Shown here: positions 34,603 through 44,277 of the stretch, one piece after another
Numbering within the stretch: the first letter of the stretch is position 1
Layout: each line of letters begins with the position of its first letter
The notes under the pieces: generated by a model
The model's input: only the letters and a program-made list of their open reading frames with translations
The model's database searches: none
Told to the model about the DNA's origin: nothing
NCBI GenBank assembly: GCA_030549175.1
Contig: JAUKUA010000002.1
Coordinates: 6,262,001 to 6,326,000, forward strand
Direction of reading: 5' to 3'
From: Lasiosphaeris hirsuta
Lineage: Eukaryota > Ascomycota > Sordariomycetes > Sordariales > Lasiosphaeriaceae
Length of the DNA stretch: 64,000 nt
Program-made: the position numbers and the translations under genes

Positions 34603-36819
34603 ATGAAACCTTTTCGCTCTTTTCTTCTCATCCTCCTCCTTGCCACCCCACATCTAGCACACACAGCGCCACAGTTCGGGTACGCTGCGAAGCGACATGT
34701 CTCGGAGCTTCGCCACGATGGCTACGATTTCATCATCGCGGGTGGAGGAACCAGCGGACTCACTGTCGCTGACCGACTGAGCGAGGCATTTCCCAACAGT
34801 TTGTCAAATCCTACCTGTGCCCAAGGGACCTGCCTGTGCCCAAGGGACCTGCCTGTGCCCAAGGGACCTGCCTGTGCCCAAGGGACCTGCCTGTGCCCAA
34901 GGGACCTGTCTGTGTCCACCGAGGACCTGGGAAGCTAATCGTAATGCATGTTCTACGCAGAAAGTATCTTGGTAGTGGAATATGGCGACATCGAGTATGC
35001 TCCCGGAGTCTGGGACCCCCCAAAGACAGCCTGGGGGGACACTAGCGGCATGTCAAGCAGATGGGCTTTGAACTCCTTACCAAGCCCAAGCTTGAATAAC
35101 CAAGGGGCCGCCGTGATCGTTGGTCAATCGGTTGGAGGTAGCTCGGCGACCAATGGAATGTTCTTCGACCGGGGTTCGCGCTTCGACTATGATGCATGGA
35201 GTGATCTGCAGACTGACGATGGCAGGAGAGACGCCGTTGGATGGGACTGGAGCGGGATTTACACTTACTTTAAGAAAAGCGTCACCTTCACACCACCGCC
35301 CATCTCTGTGGCCAACCAGCTCAACTACACCTGGGACAAGTCTGTGTTTGGAAATACCACGCCTATCCATGCTAGCTTTCCACCATTCCAGTGGGGTGAC
35401 CATTATGCCGTGCGCCAAGCCTGGCTGGAAATGGGAATCCGGCTGGCGAAGGAGTGTGCAACGGGAGACAAGGAGGGCGTCTGCTGGATACCCATCTCGC
35501 AGCATCCGATTTCCGCTCGTCGTTCCTATTCTGGAGTCGGTCATTACTCGGACGTGGTAGGTTCGAGATCGAACTACCACCTCCTCGTCAAACACCAAGT
35601 CACCCAAGTAATATACGCGCATGGCGATGTGGAAGCCGGGCCACCGCTGTTGGAGATCAAGTCGTTGGTCGATGGTCAGGCGTCTAATCTCACAGCAGCT
35701 GCCGAAGTGATCCTCGCGGCTGGCGTGTTTGGCACGCCGGCCATCCTCCAAAGAAGTGGGATTGGTCCGGCGGCGTTCCTGCGAAGGGCGAATATCGAGG
35801 TTGTTCATGATCTGCCCGGGGTTGGCGCAAATCTACAAGATCACTCGGGCCCTCAGGTAGCGTGGAAGTGTTAGTTTCTTCCCCTATGGTTCTCTCAACA
35901 GATTCTTAACCCACCGACCCAGACACAAGTCCGCCCCCGTTCAGCCCAATGCCCACCGACATGCTCGACCCCGTTTACGCCACTCGCGCGGCGGCCGATT
36001 TCGACGCTACCCCTGCCACTGGCCCCTACACCCTCGCCATGTCTAACACGGCTATCTGGGTGCCTCTCTCCAATATCACAGCCCATTACAGCGATCTGAT
36101 GCAGCAAATCCGAAACTTGGCCAATGTCTCTGAGCCTGAATCCCTCCACCTCCCTCCCGAGTATGAATCGGACGCAACCCTGGCAGCCGGGTACCGCGCC
36201 CAGCTCCTCGCCCTGGCAAACATGCTGTCCAACCCCCGCGCGCCGAGCCTCGAGAGTGCTTTCACTACGGGCACAGCTGTGTCTGCTGTTCTGCTCCACC
36301 CCCTGAGTCGGGGCACGGTCCGTCTGAACCTCTCGCGCCCCTTGGATCCGCCAATCCTGAACTACCGCTCCGCCTCCAACCATCTTGACGTGGTGCTGCA
36401 CCTTCACCATCTCAAGTACCTCCGCCGGACGGTCCAGGCCCCAACACTCCAGGGCCTCGGAGCGGTGGAGATTCAGCCCGGTATACGCCGACAGACAGAC
36501 GAGGATTTGGTTGCGTACATCAGAAATACCACGGTGCAGTCGTATATGCATCCCTGCTGCACGAGCGCGATGCTACCGCTGGCCAAGGGGGGGGTTGTAG
36601 GGGTTGATTTACGAGTGCACGGGGTGGCGGGGCTGAGGGTAGTGGACGCGGGGATTTTTCCCATGCTGCCGAGCGCGCACCTGAGTGCGACGGTTTATGC
36701 GGTTGCCGAGAAGGTGAGTTACCCACCTCTACGGGGTGAGAAGAAGCACGACTGATGCCTAGGCCCGCATGGCGATATAGGCCGCTGATATCATCATCAC
36801 GCATTGGTCTAGGGGTTAG
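34603..36819 (+). CDS. Secreted GMC-family FAD oxidoreductase, four exons
   Basis: A glucose-methanol-choline family flavoenzyme (aryl-alcohol oxidase/choline dehydrogenase-like), 644 aa. Exons: 34603-34798, 34961-35869, 35923-36713, 36781-36819. The signal peptide MKPFRSFLLILLLATPHLAH is followed by the FAD dinucleotide motif IIAGGGTSGLTVADRL (44-59). Next come GGSSATNGMFFDRGS, GMC signature 2 GVFGTPAILQRSGIGPA and LPGVGANLQDHSGPQ. Near the C-terminus, MHPCCTSAMLP and SAHLSATVYAVAEKAADII carry the two active-site His candidates. The third intron was placed using GTTAGT at 35870, which restores the expected VAWKYT junction; the last exon is only 39 nt. The first intron (34799-34960, 162 nt) is enlarged by a 19-bp tandem repeat. 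Substrate unknown; neighbouring MDR and SDR genes suggest a shared oxidative pathway. Confidence 0.88.
34814..34908 (+). repeat. 19-bp minisatellite (five copies) inside intron 1 of the GMC gene
   Basis: The unit CCTGTGCCCAAGGGACCTG is repeated five times exactly (starts 34814, 34833, 34852, 34871, 34890), followed by a degenerate partial copy. It is read through by chance ORFs on both strands. It lies fully within the intron and explains why this intron is about 100 nt longer than the others in the window. Confidence 0.95.
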
Positions 36820-37251
36820 AGTGAGCACGCACTGCCCGCCAGCGTGTACGTCTGGTGAGAATGATGGGTGAGAATCGAGGGCCGAAATCTGGGGAGAGGA
36901 TGGGGAGGAGGAAGGAGATGCGCAGAGGCGGCTGGTCTCGAGGCGCGTAGGAGAGGAAACGTTTCCAACTCCATCAACAGGCCACTACCTTCTTCATCTC
37001 CGCCCACCCCCAGCACTGCCAGTTCAACTGCGTGGATGCAGCTGGGACACCGCAGCACATCGCATGGGGTGCTGCCTGGGTCGAGTCTTGAGGATGCTTG
37101 GCTCTTGGCCCTATCGAGGTTCAGTTCCCGGAAGCAACCAGAAAATACAACCGTTCATGAATTGAGTCTAGCATACACTATGTATCTTGCCCGTGGCATC
37201 TTAGGCGCATCCAGCCACTCTCGAGCCGTCGTGACCCGTGGTCTCGCTCAC
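36820..37251. other. Convergent intergenic region GMC / MDR
   Basis: It lies between the 3' ends of the GMC gene (plus) and the MDR gene (minus). The ORF that runs through it extends antisense into the MDR gene and is not credible. No other feature. Confidence 0.4.
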
Positions 37252-38379
37252 TCAGCTCCCGCCTCTTTTTATCTCGAGGACAGCCTTGCCAAAGTTCTTC
37301 CCCTTGAGCAAATTTATCAACCCTTCCGCAGCATTCTCGATACCCTCGGTGATGTCTAGCTTGGCCAGGATGGAGCCGTCTACCAACCAATCATACAGCT
37401 TTTCCTGGTGCTCGTCGGTGTGAGCCGGGCCGAATTCTTCATCGTACACCAAGAAGCCGCGCATGGTGAGACGATTCTGGAGGAGGAGAAACATGTTCTT
37501 CACGGCATACCTCTCCTCCTGCTCGAGTTTGTACTGTGATACCTGTCCTCCCCCCAATTAGCCTCGTATTGTCATCCCAGGTTCAGAAATTCCCCAACTT
37601 ACCATCCCACAGCTAACGATCCTCCCATGCAGATTCATGTTCTCCAACGCCGCATCCAAATGCTCACCACCCACGTTATCGAAATAGATATCAATCCCCT
37701 CGGGAGCCAATCTCGGCAACGCCTCCCCCGGCCTCTCCTTGTTATAGTTAAACCCCCCATCAAACTTAAGCTCATCCAGGATAAACGCCAACTTCTCCCC
37801 ATTCCCCACGGACCCAATCACCCTCAACCCCTCCCGCTTCGCAATCTGACCGGCTACCTGGCCCACGGCACCCGCAGCGCTACTCACAAACATAACCTTT
37901 CCGGCCTTGGGCTTCCCAATCGCGTACAACCCGGCCCACGCCGTCAGACCCGGCATGCCCAGCGGTCCCAAAAACACGCCCAACCCGCCGGGTGGCACCC
38001 TCCTGGGACCCGGGACGATGGTACCCGTCGCCAAGGTCTCGCTAGACACGACGGCGTACTCGGCCAGCGGGAGGTGGGCGAGGAGCAGGTCGCCGGGGCG
38101 GTGGGCGGGCGAGGCGGACTGCAGGATTCGCGCGACCGCGTCGGCCGTCACGGGCCCATCGAGGGCAAAGGGTGGCGTGAAGGAGGCCACGTCGGGGGTG
38201 CGCATCTTGCTGCGCAGGTACGGGTCGTAGGAGCCGTATAGGACTTGGACGGTTGCGCCACCGGGGGGTGGGGGGTTGGAAAGATCGAAGGGGCGGTCTT
38301 CAATCACCAAGTGCTCACCTGCTATTGGGAGGAGGAGGGGTGGGGGAATTTTTTTGAAGATGAGGGTTTTGTTCGTCAT
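37252..38379 (-). CDS. MDR-family NADP-dependent alkenal/one oxidoreductase, two exons
   Basis: A zinc-independent medium-chain dehydrogenase/reductase (prostaglandin reductase/leukotriene B4 dehydrogenase-like), 355 aa, the usual family length. Exons 38379-37603 and 37542-37252; intron 60 nt with GTAAGT donor and CAG acceptor. Motifs: YGSYDPYLRSKM (substrate loop), LGMPGLTAWAGLYAIGKPK, nucleotide-binding VMFVSSAAGAVGQVAGQIAK, GIDIYFDNVGGEHLDAALEN, GRIVSCGMVSQY at the junction, then FLVYDEEF and GKNFGKAVLEI at the end. Such enzymes reduce alpha,beta-unsaturated carbonyls with NADPH in the cytosol. It is convergent with the GMC gene. The start is the first Met of the frame. Confidence 0.92.
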
Positions 38380-38957
38380 GGGTTGTGTGGGGGGGGCAGG
38401 GGGGATTGGGTGTTCAATGTTAGGTGGTTAATGTTAAATGGTCGAATTGAACAGGTGAGGGGGTCCTTGGCCAGAGAAATTTCAAAGATGGGGTGAGGAT
38501 TGACCGACTTATCATGAGAAGGTAGAAATATGTGGTTGTATATCTACAGTCTGGATGGAGGATCGCCGACGGACGGACGAATCATCCGTTATGTCCTTGA
38601 TTGCTAAGCAACGGGCACCGAAGGACCGGGAGTTGCATGTAGAGCCCGTACAAGGCACGAATGTCGTTGGGCACGGAACCGCTGATCTTATTCATATAAG
38701 ACGGTCGTCGTCAATAGATCTATTGCATTAAGCTATCACCAAACGCCCTCCGTCCAGACAAGTAACTTTTGTTTTCCTTGCCTAAACGCAATTCCCCGAT
38801 CTCTGGGTTTGTTTGCCACGATAGGAACTAATTAGTGCTGTCTGTCGTTCATCCCCCCCCCCTCCCTTCCCCAACTAAAGTGATGCGAATGGACACGCTC
38901 TGATACTTTTGTCTCTCAATGCATCTTCGATCTCATCCATCTCCACCCCTCCCTTTC
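38380..38957. promoter_or_regulatory. MDR upstream region
   Basis: No coding sequence. G- and C-runs lie near 38387-38405 and 38853-38864. This is the promoter side of the MDR gene. Confidence 0.35.
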
Positions 38958-39101
38958 CTACCAGTTGCTGTGGTCCGACGACTGGCAATCTGACCAGTTA
39001 TCACAAGAAGCCGTGAGATGGAGGGGATACCATAGCTCTATATAACCACCTTGATCAGTTTCGCTGTGCTGGGGGATAAGAAACGGCACGCGTGCCCGCA
39101 C

Positions 39102-39374
39102 CTTGAAGAGGGCAAATAATATCGAGGTTGAAAAGGTAGCAGGGAATTCTAGCTCGCCGAGCCATTTCTGGATTTCGTATGTCTGCATGAGCGACATGTT
39201 GGCTAGCGACGCTCGGGTAGGAAAGTGGAATTTCGCTTCAATCGCGCGCTTTTGGCCGTATCGGAGAAGAGCGCAGAGCAGTACGTACGCCGCTAGGACG
39301 GATGCGACGTATGGCCAAGCAGCAAGACCACTCCCATACCCATCGGCTGCAGCTACAGCCATGACTGAAAGCAT
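39102..39374 (-). pseudogene. Orphan first exon of an MpaB-like (DUF2236) oxygenase
   Basis: The frame from MLSVMAVAAADGYGSG has a membrane-anchor segment (WPYVASVLAAYVLLCALL) and then KFHFPTRASLANMSLMQTYE and IQKWLGELEFPATFSTSI, ending FALFK at AAG|GTGCGG (39102/39101). This is the N-terminal part of the fungal ER-bound MpaB/MpaB'-type oxygenase family, in which a further exon follows at this point. No continuation is recognisable in 39100-38400; the frame instead runs into unrelated codons to a stop at 38958. The gene is truncated and presumably dead. MpaB proteins cleave isoprenoid chains in mycophenolate synthesis and have wider, unknown roles. Confidence 0.55.
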
Positions 39375-39953
39375 AGGTGTGCGTTTATTTTTAAGGGCCG
39401 GGCCTTGGACTATGTGTGGTTGGGAGCACCAAAGTTGCTGCTAAGGGTGCCTAGAGAGTGCTAGGAGCTACTTGCTGAGTAGGTTCTCGGGCAGAACGGG
39501 TAACGCTATAGCGAGTCCGCAATTCGTCGCTGCCATTCGTTGTTGAGGGCCAGAAAGAGAGCACAGAGTGGCGAGCACAACGGCAAAGGCATAATGCGGT
39601 GCTGTGCGTGTACTTTGTGGCTTGGTCTTGTGTCCCTGGGGTGGGCGATGCCGCGCGAGGCAATGCTGCATTTTGTATGTAGCAGTAGTGGTGGTGGAGT
39701 GCAGAGGTGGAACGGTGACGCCGCGAAGGGTGAAGAAGGTAGTTGTGTAGTTAGCGTACCGAGATGGAACCGAAGTTCGCCCATGATACAGGAGAGGTGG
39801 CAGTGACGGAATCCGTGCACGGTTGCTGCGCGGAGGAAAGCTTGCTAAAAGTTCGGGGGCAGGAATAGCAACAGTATAACTAGCATCTTGAAACCGAGGA
39901 TGTGAGCCAGGATGAGCTCCAACAATAATTACACCTAGCGCTGCCAGCAACGG

Positions 39954-40313
39954 GTGGTTTTCCCATGTCGTCAGCCCCAGCGAAATAACACGACTAGCTC
40001 AGGCCGCTGTGGCTGGGTCCCGTCGCCTGAACTACCTATGCTATTCGCCTTTGCCCAGCTATCGTCCGCTCGCCAATCGGTGGAGGACATGAAGGCCCTT
40101 GGTATCGATAGCTGGACAGTGACCCACGGATTCTATGCTGATAGCGGGGGTCTCCTGCTCGAGGCGCCCGGCACCATCCCATTTCCCATCACAGCCAAAC
40201 AACTTGGGTACATGGAGCGAGACAATGATGCGAATTATACTGAGGCTAGGATAGTGGCAAGTTCCACTACTTCAGCGAATACTCTCCCCCACTCCCGGCC
40301 AAATCCCGTCTAA
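39954..40313 (+). pseudogene. Fragment of a fungal membrane-protein family
   Basis: A 119-codon ORF whose core (DSWTVTHGFYADSGGLLLEA, then PFPITAKQLGYM) matches the conserved WT-HGFF-GG-PI--KQL block that I know from uncharacterised fungal multi-pass membrane proteins, common in accessory regions. The flanking membrane segments are missing and the frame ends soon after. A minus-strand ORF overlaps the region just to the left (39468-39950). It is judged a relic. Confidence 0.4.
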
Positions 40314-41203
40314 CTCATTGGAACATATAGGGATCCCCAATGACGGCGATTTTAAACCAGCAGGGTTTAGGGAGAACCTATATCTTGGTATTATTATATC
40401 TGCCATTACTAGGATACACCTTTGCGGCTGGAGCTTTGCGTTTACAACTACAATCGAGGGGCTTGTTTCAAGTCCAATTCGTCAATAAACTTCATTAATA
40501 CCTTCTGTGTACCCTCCCGCTCAGGAGGGGATTGGTTTCCCGTCAGGGTCGCCTCGTCGTTTCCCAACACTAGGCTTGACACCACAGAAAGCGGCGATGC
40601 CTCCTTCTCACGTTTCTTTCCGAATATCTTTTAGTAAACTTTGGCTTTGCTCTAACCACCACGAAACATAGTTAGTCTTGGCGGTAGGACTGGTGACGCA
40701 AAACTAAGTCCGCAACTCACATACACTTAATTTTGGATTATAGTAACTATAGTCAGGCTAAATATCGCTTCCCTAAACTCACCTCGGCTCAAGGAGGTGC
40801 TCGCTGCACCTCAACCTCTGCTCAGGCTCTACAACTAATCCGGACTTGGTCAGAAAATGTTGTGGAGGGTGACTAAAGAGGTAGGTACTCGCCGACCATG
40901 GCCAGCACACTTCAAATTCATCTCGCTCTCCAGCGTCCGCAGCCTTACCTCCTGATTCTCGCTCTGGACCTGCCACGTTTAACGCCACTTGTCGGCCGAT
41001 AGCTCGCAGGCTGCATTTTCTTCCGCTAGTCGGTCGCTAAAAAGAAAAGAGCCTCATCTAAAGATGGTTAGGCTAAAATCAGGCTCACTTCACCCTCGGC
41101 TCACCATTGCTTACCCCTAGCTTACCACACTACAAAATTTTCAACTTTACGCGATAAGGGACGGGTTTTAGGCCAGATAGGGGTGGCCCATTTCTAGTCC
41201 CCT

Positions 41204-41385
41204 GTAACAATCACACACGTCTGACAGGGGTAGCGTAGCTGAGAGAGGTGCGGTTGTACAGGGGTGACTACAAGGACAACCTAGAAGTTGTACTTACTTG
41301 AGAGTTGCTTAGAGGGTAACGAGTTTAACAAGTGTTGCATAGAGATCGTAGAGTTTCGTAGACACAAGTGTGTTAAGATCAAATA
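41204..41385. repeat. Possible solo LTR remnant
   Basis: It begins TGTAACAATCACACACGTCT with purine/pyrimidine composition like fungal Gypsy/Copia LTRs. No internal region or second LTR is recognised, and the right border is a guess. Confidence 0.25.
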
Positions 41386-41473
41386 TTAAAATTACTCACT
41401 GTTGTATGAGACGAATCTGGCCACACGAAATTTCCATTTTCGTACCTCGCCGAAGTGACATTGCCCATCCTGC

Positions 41474-41519
41474 CTCAGGATTTGCTCAGGATTTGCTCAG
41501 GATTTGCTCAGGTTTGCTC
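41474..41519 (+). repeat. Short 11-bp tandem repeat
   Basis: About three exact copies of CTCAGGATTTG followed by degenerate CTCAGGTTTG and CTCACC. Confidence 0.7.
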
Positions 41520-43376
41520 ACCCTAATCACCATTTTCGGCAGGCTGCGCCGTAACATGCTGAATCGCTTCAATTCTAGCCGAGTGGGCCTAGAATTGGTC
41601 ACATATGTAAAGTTGGCCAAAATGGGTCCCTTTTCTCTTAAAAATAAAAAAAAATAAAAAAAACAAAGAAGCAGTATTACCTTATGTCTTGCATTTCTCT
41701 ATTACCTACTTGACCGCCGGAGACTTAAGGCAATCTCTGTCTGCCCTCCAAGTTTCACGCGTACATGCTACAACCTGTAACCGAGTGCAGTAGGCTGCAA
41801 GGCAGGACGCCGGGGTTATTGACAAGTGGGCATCAAAGGGTACGCAAGCGCAGACGGAGCAGTAACTTGTCACACAGATTGCTCTACAAGGGAACTCGAT
41901 AGAGTGTTGTAGACAAGAACAGTGAATTGCTTGCGTGAGCAACAGGATCCTCAAGAAAGAGAAGCTAGTAGTCAAATCTATATACACAGTAAATCATAAT
42001 ATCTTCTCTTAGCCCGATTTCATCATGCCCCGGGTTCGTGCCTATTCCAACTCGGGCCCTTCGTGGCTGGTCTCAAAGAGGGGCTTGTGGGTCCTTTCAC
42101 CCCTGGCCCAGTGAATTGGATGGCGATTGCTGCCTTACGCCATGGCGGCCCATCGTTATGGCTGCAGGGTTATGACAACTGGAGATAGAGGTAAGAAGTA
42201 AAGCTAAGTAACTAATTTAAAAACTGATGTGATTATAACGTGGTATTGGTGCTGAGTCATTTGGATAGGTATCCCGTTTCGGCGGCTTGTTTAAGCTTAA
42301 GGTGTGGGAATAAGGGGCTCTGGCTCTTGTGGAAAGAGCGAGCGTTGGGAATGTCGGTCTTGCGGTATTCTAAAGCGGCGACCTTGCTTAAATTAATGGC
42401 GATAATGCTTGGTAATACGTGAAGTATGGCAAACTCTATGCTCAAACGGCGAGGTTTTGTTAGCGGCTCGACCGTATGCTGCAGCGGTATCCTAACTGCT
42501 TGCGACCGTGTCTCGGTTCTGCTCTAAGGACTTGATGATTAGGTTGATCTCGCCACGTTGTAACTGCTTTAGATAAAGTGACAGAGTCTGCCGAACGATA
42601 TCTTAGCTCCAGGGCCTTGGCGGTGATCAGGAACGAAAATCGCTGGTACGGCATAAAGCTGTCTGTGCTGTTTGCGAGCGAGAATAGACCGCCGCCCCCA
42701 GTTCTGTAAGAAGCGAGGCTCCTGCAAGATATTTTCAGGATGCGAGTTGCGTCTTGGGCAACACTTTTATTAAGTCTTCTGGTTAATACATGATTGGCTG
42801 AGGGGCAGAAGCCGGGTTTAAGGACTGCTAGGACTGGTCCGGACGTATCCGCTTAGTCTTTGGGTGACAAAGTTAAACCGTCTCTGGTCCGAGAATTGGG
42901 CCTATGGGTTTTGTGCTTGAGCTTGACTCCCAAAGCAGGGTGCTATAAATTATTTTGCTGACCTGTCACTGTAACGGGATGAGCCCCGTCAGGGCTTTGG
43001 TAACCCTTAGCCACTAGTGCAGCGTTACGAATGAACTCCTGAACGAAACTATGATGAAGCTATCCCCACTTTGTGCCTTGTACGTACCAACCAACCCCAG
43101 CAACGCGCCCAGACTATCTCGCTTCTCTTATCAGAGGGCAAATGCTACCTTCTACGCGTTTCTTCCTCCTCTCCTCATGTTCACTGTTCTCGTAAAGTTG
43201 CCTAGATAGTTGCAACATACTACCTCTGAGACCGAGCCGCTATCCAGCGTTCTTAGTCCGAGTAGAGATGTGTGTTACCTGAAGATAACGTCAAGAGCCC
43301 AGAAAGGCTATTCCTATGTAAATGTTGGTGGCGGTGCGATGAAGGGTGACCGGGTAAATATATTAACATATTAATA

Positions 43377-43620
43377 CTGGTACAGCTTCTGAGCTAGTCT
43401 ATCATATACTGGCGTTTTAGGTATCCTAGGATACTCTAAGCTGGGACATTATGCACCAGTATATTTTAGGCCAGTATGTTATGTGATGGTATTCTCTTAG
43501 CTAGTATATCATGTACTGGTATATTGAATAATGTCCCAGTTTTGGAGCCAGGATACTATGTACTATACTACGGATTAAACCAGGATGTCATGTACCACAC
43601 TATGTACCAGTATATGCCAG
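43377..43620. repeat. Degenerate CCAGTAT/ATACTGG array
   Basis: Many variants of TACTGGTATA and its complement (ATACTGG, ACCAGTATAT, CCAGTATG, ATGTACTGG) are mixed with CATGTAC/ATGTACTAT words in about 240 bp. The region is quasi-palindromic and could be a decayed palindromic minisatellite or a MITE cluster. Confidence 0.5.
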
Positions 43621-44277
43621 CGGCCACAATTTGGGCCATCAATATCTTTAAACCAGAACGGATCCGGGGAGCTTCGGACTCTTCCTGACCCGCGCTCCAC
43701 TTGGGCCCCGCACATCTTGGCTGACAGTCAGGGTCATGACATGCGGATAAGATACGGTACACCTTCGCAAATACCCCGCTCGCCCGCTTAATGACAGTAG
43801 CACCCCTATCAATTCAAACAATCTAAGTAGTGCCGTGCAATCCGACAGGTCGCTTCAGGTACAATCAGAGAATCACAAGCGAGGACCTTAGTGTCATAAA
43901 CAAGAACAGGCGCAAGCCACAACTATCACCATTACAAATCCATAGTGGCCCCTTCCAGCAATAGCATGGTGAGAAAGCCGAAGCTGTGAGAGCCTTGCAA
44001 AGATAAAATGGACGTCTTCCGCCCGACCAGAGGGAGAAGACAGACTTCAATACCATTATGCACTAGCACCCAACTACACGCTATGTCTTATTCATCAGTA
44101 ACCCTTGCCAACCACAGCGTACCCTGCGTTAACATAATGCCTCATGTAAAATCCAATAAAAAGGCTACAAGCAAGAAAAATCCCCAGGACTTGTGTTACT
44201 GTGACATGAAAGCATCGTCCGCATTCCCACCCCAACTCTACAATGCTTGGCAAGTACCTCGTACTCCTAGAGGCACT

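Larger units (their letters stand above)
40314..44277. other. Repeat-like, gene-free region
   Basis: About 4 kb of lower-complexity, more AT-rich sequence with no intact gene. Minus-strand coding-like scraps at about 40780-41035 (for example LRTLESEMNLKCAGH) and 42460-42654 may be transposon remnants. It contains an LTR-like stretch near 41204, an 11-bp tandem repeat near 41474-41519, an A-rich tract at 41640-41668, and a degenerate CCAGTAT/ATACTGG array at 43377-43620. Confidence 0.35.

Noticed and set aside
34722..35045. Repetitive ORFs on both strands over the 19-bp repeat
   Set aside because: A 19-bp repeat is read in all frames; splice sites and the GMC protein show that the sequence is intronic.
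36800..36870. tRNA-like string TGGTCTAGGGGTTAGA
   Set aside because: No anticodon or T arm follows; the stretch codes for the GMC C-terminus and its stop.
36868..37359. 163-codon plus-strand ORF
   Set aside because: Its 3' part is antisense to the MDR gene and the rest is Gly/Arg/Ser low complexity.
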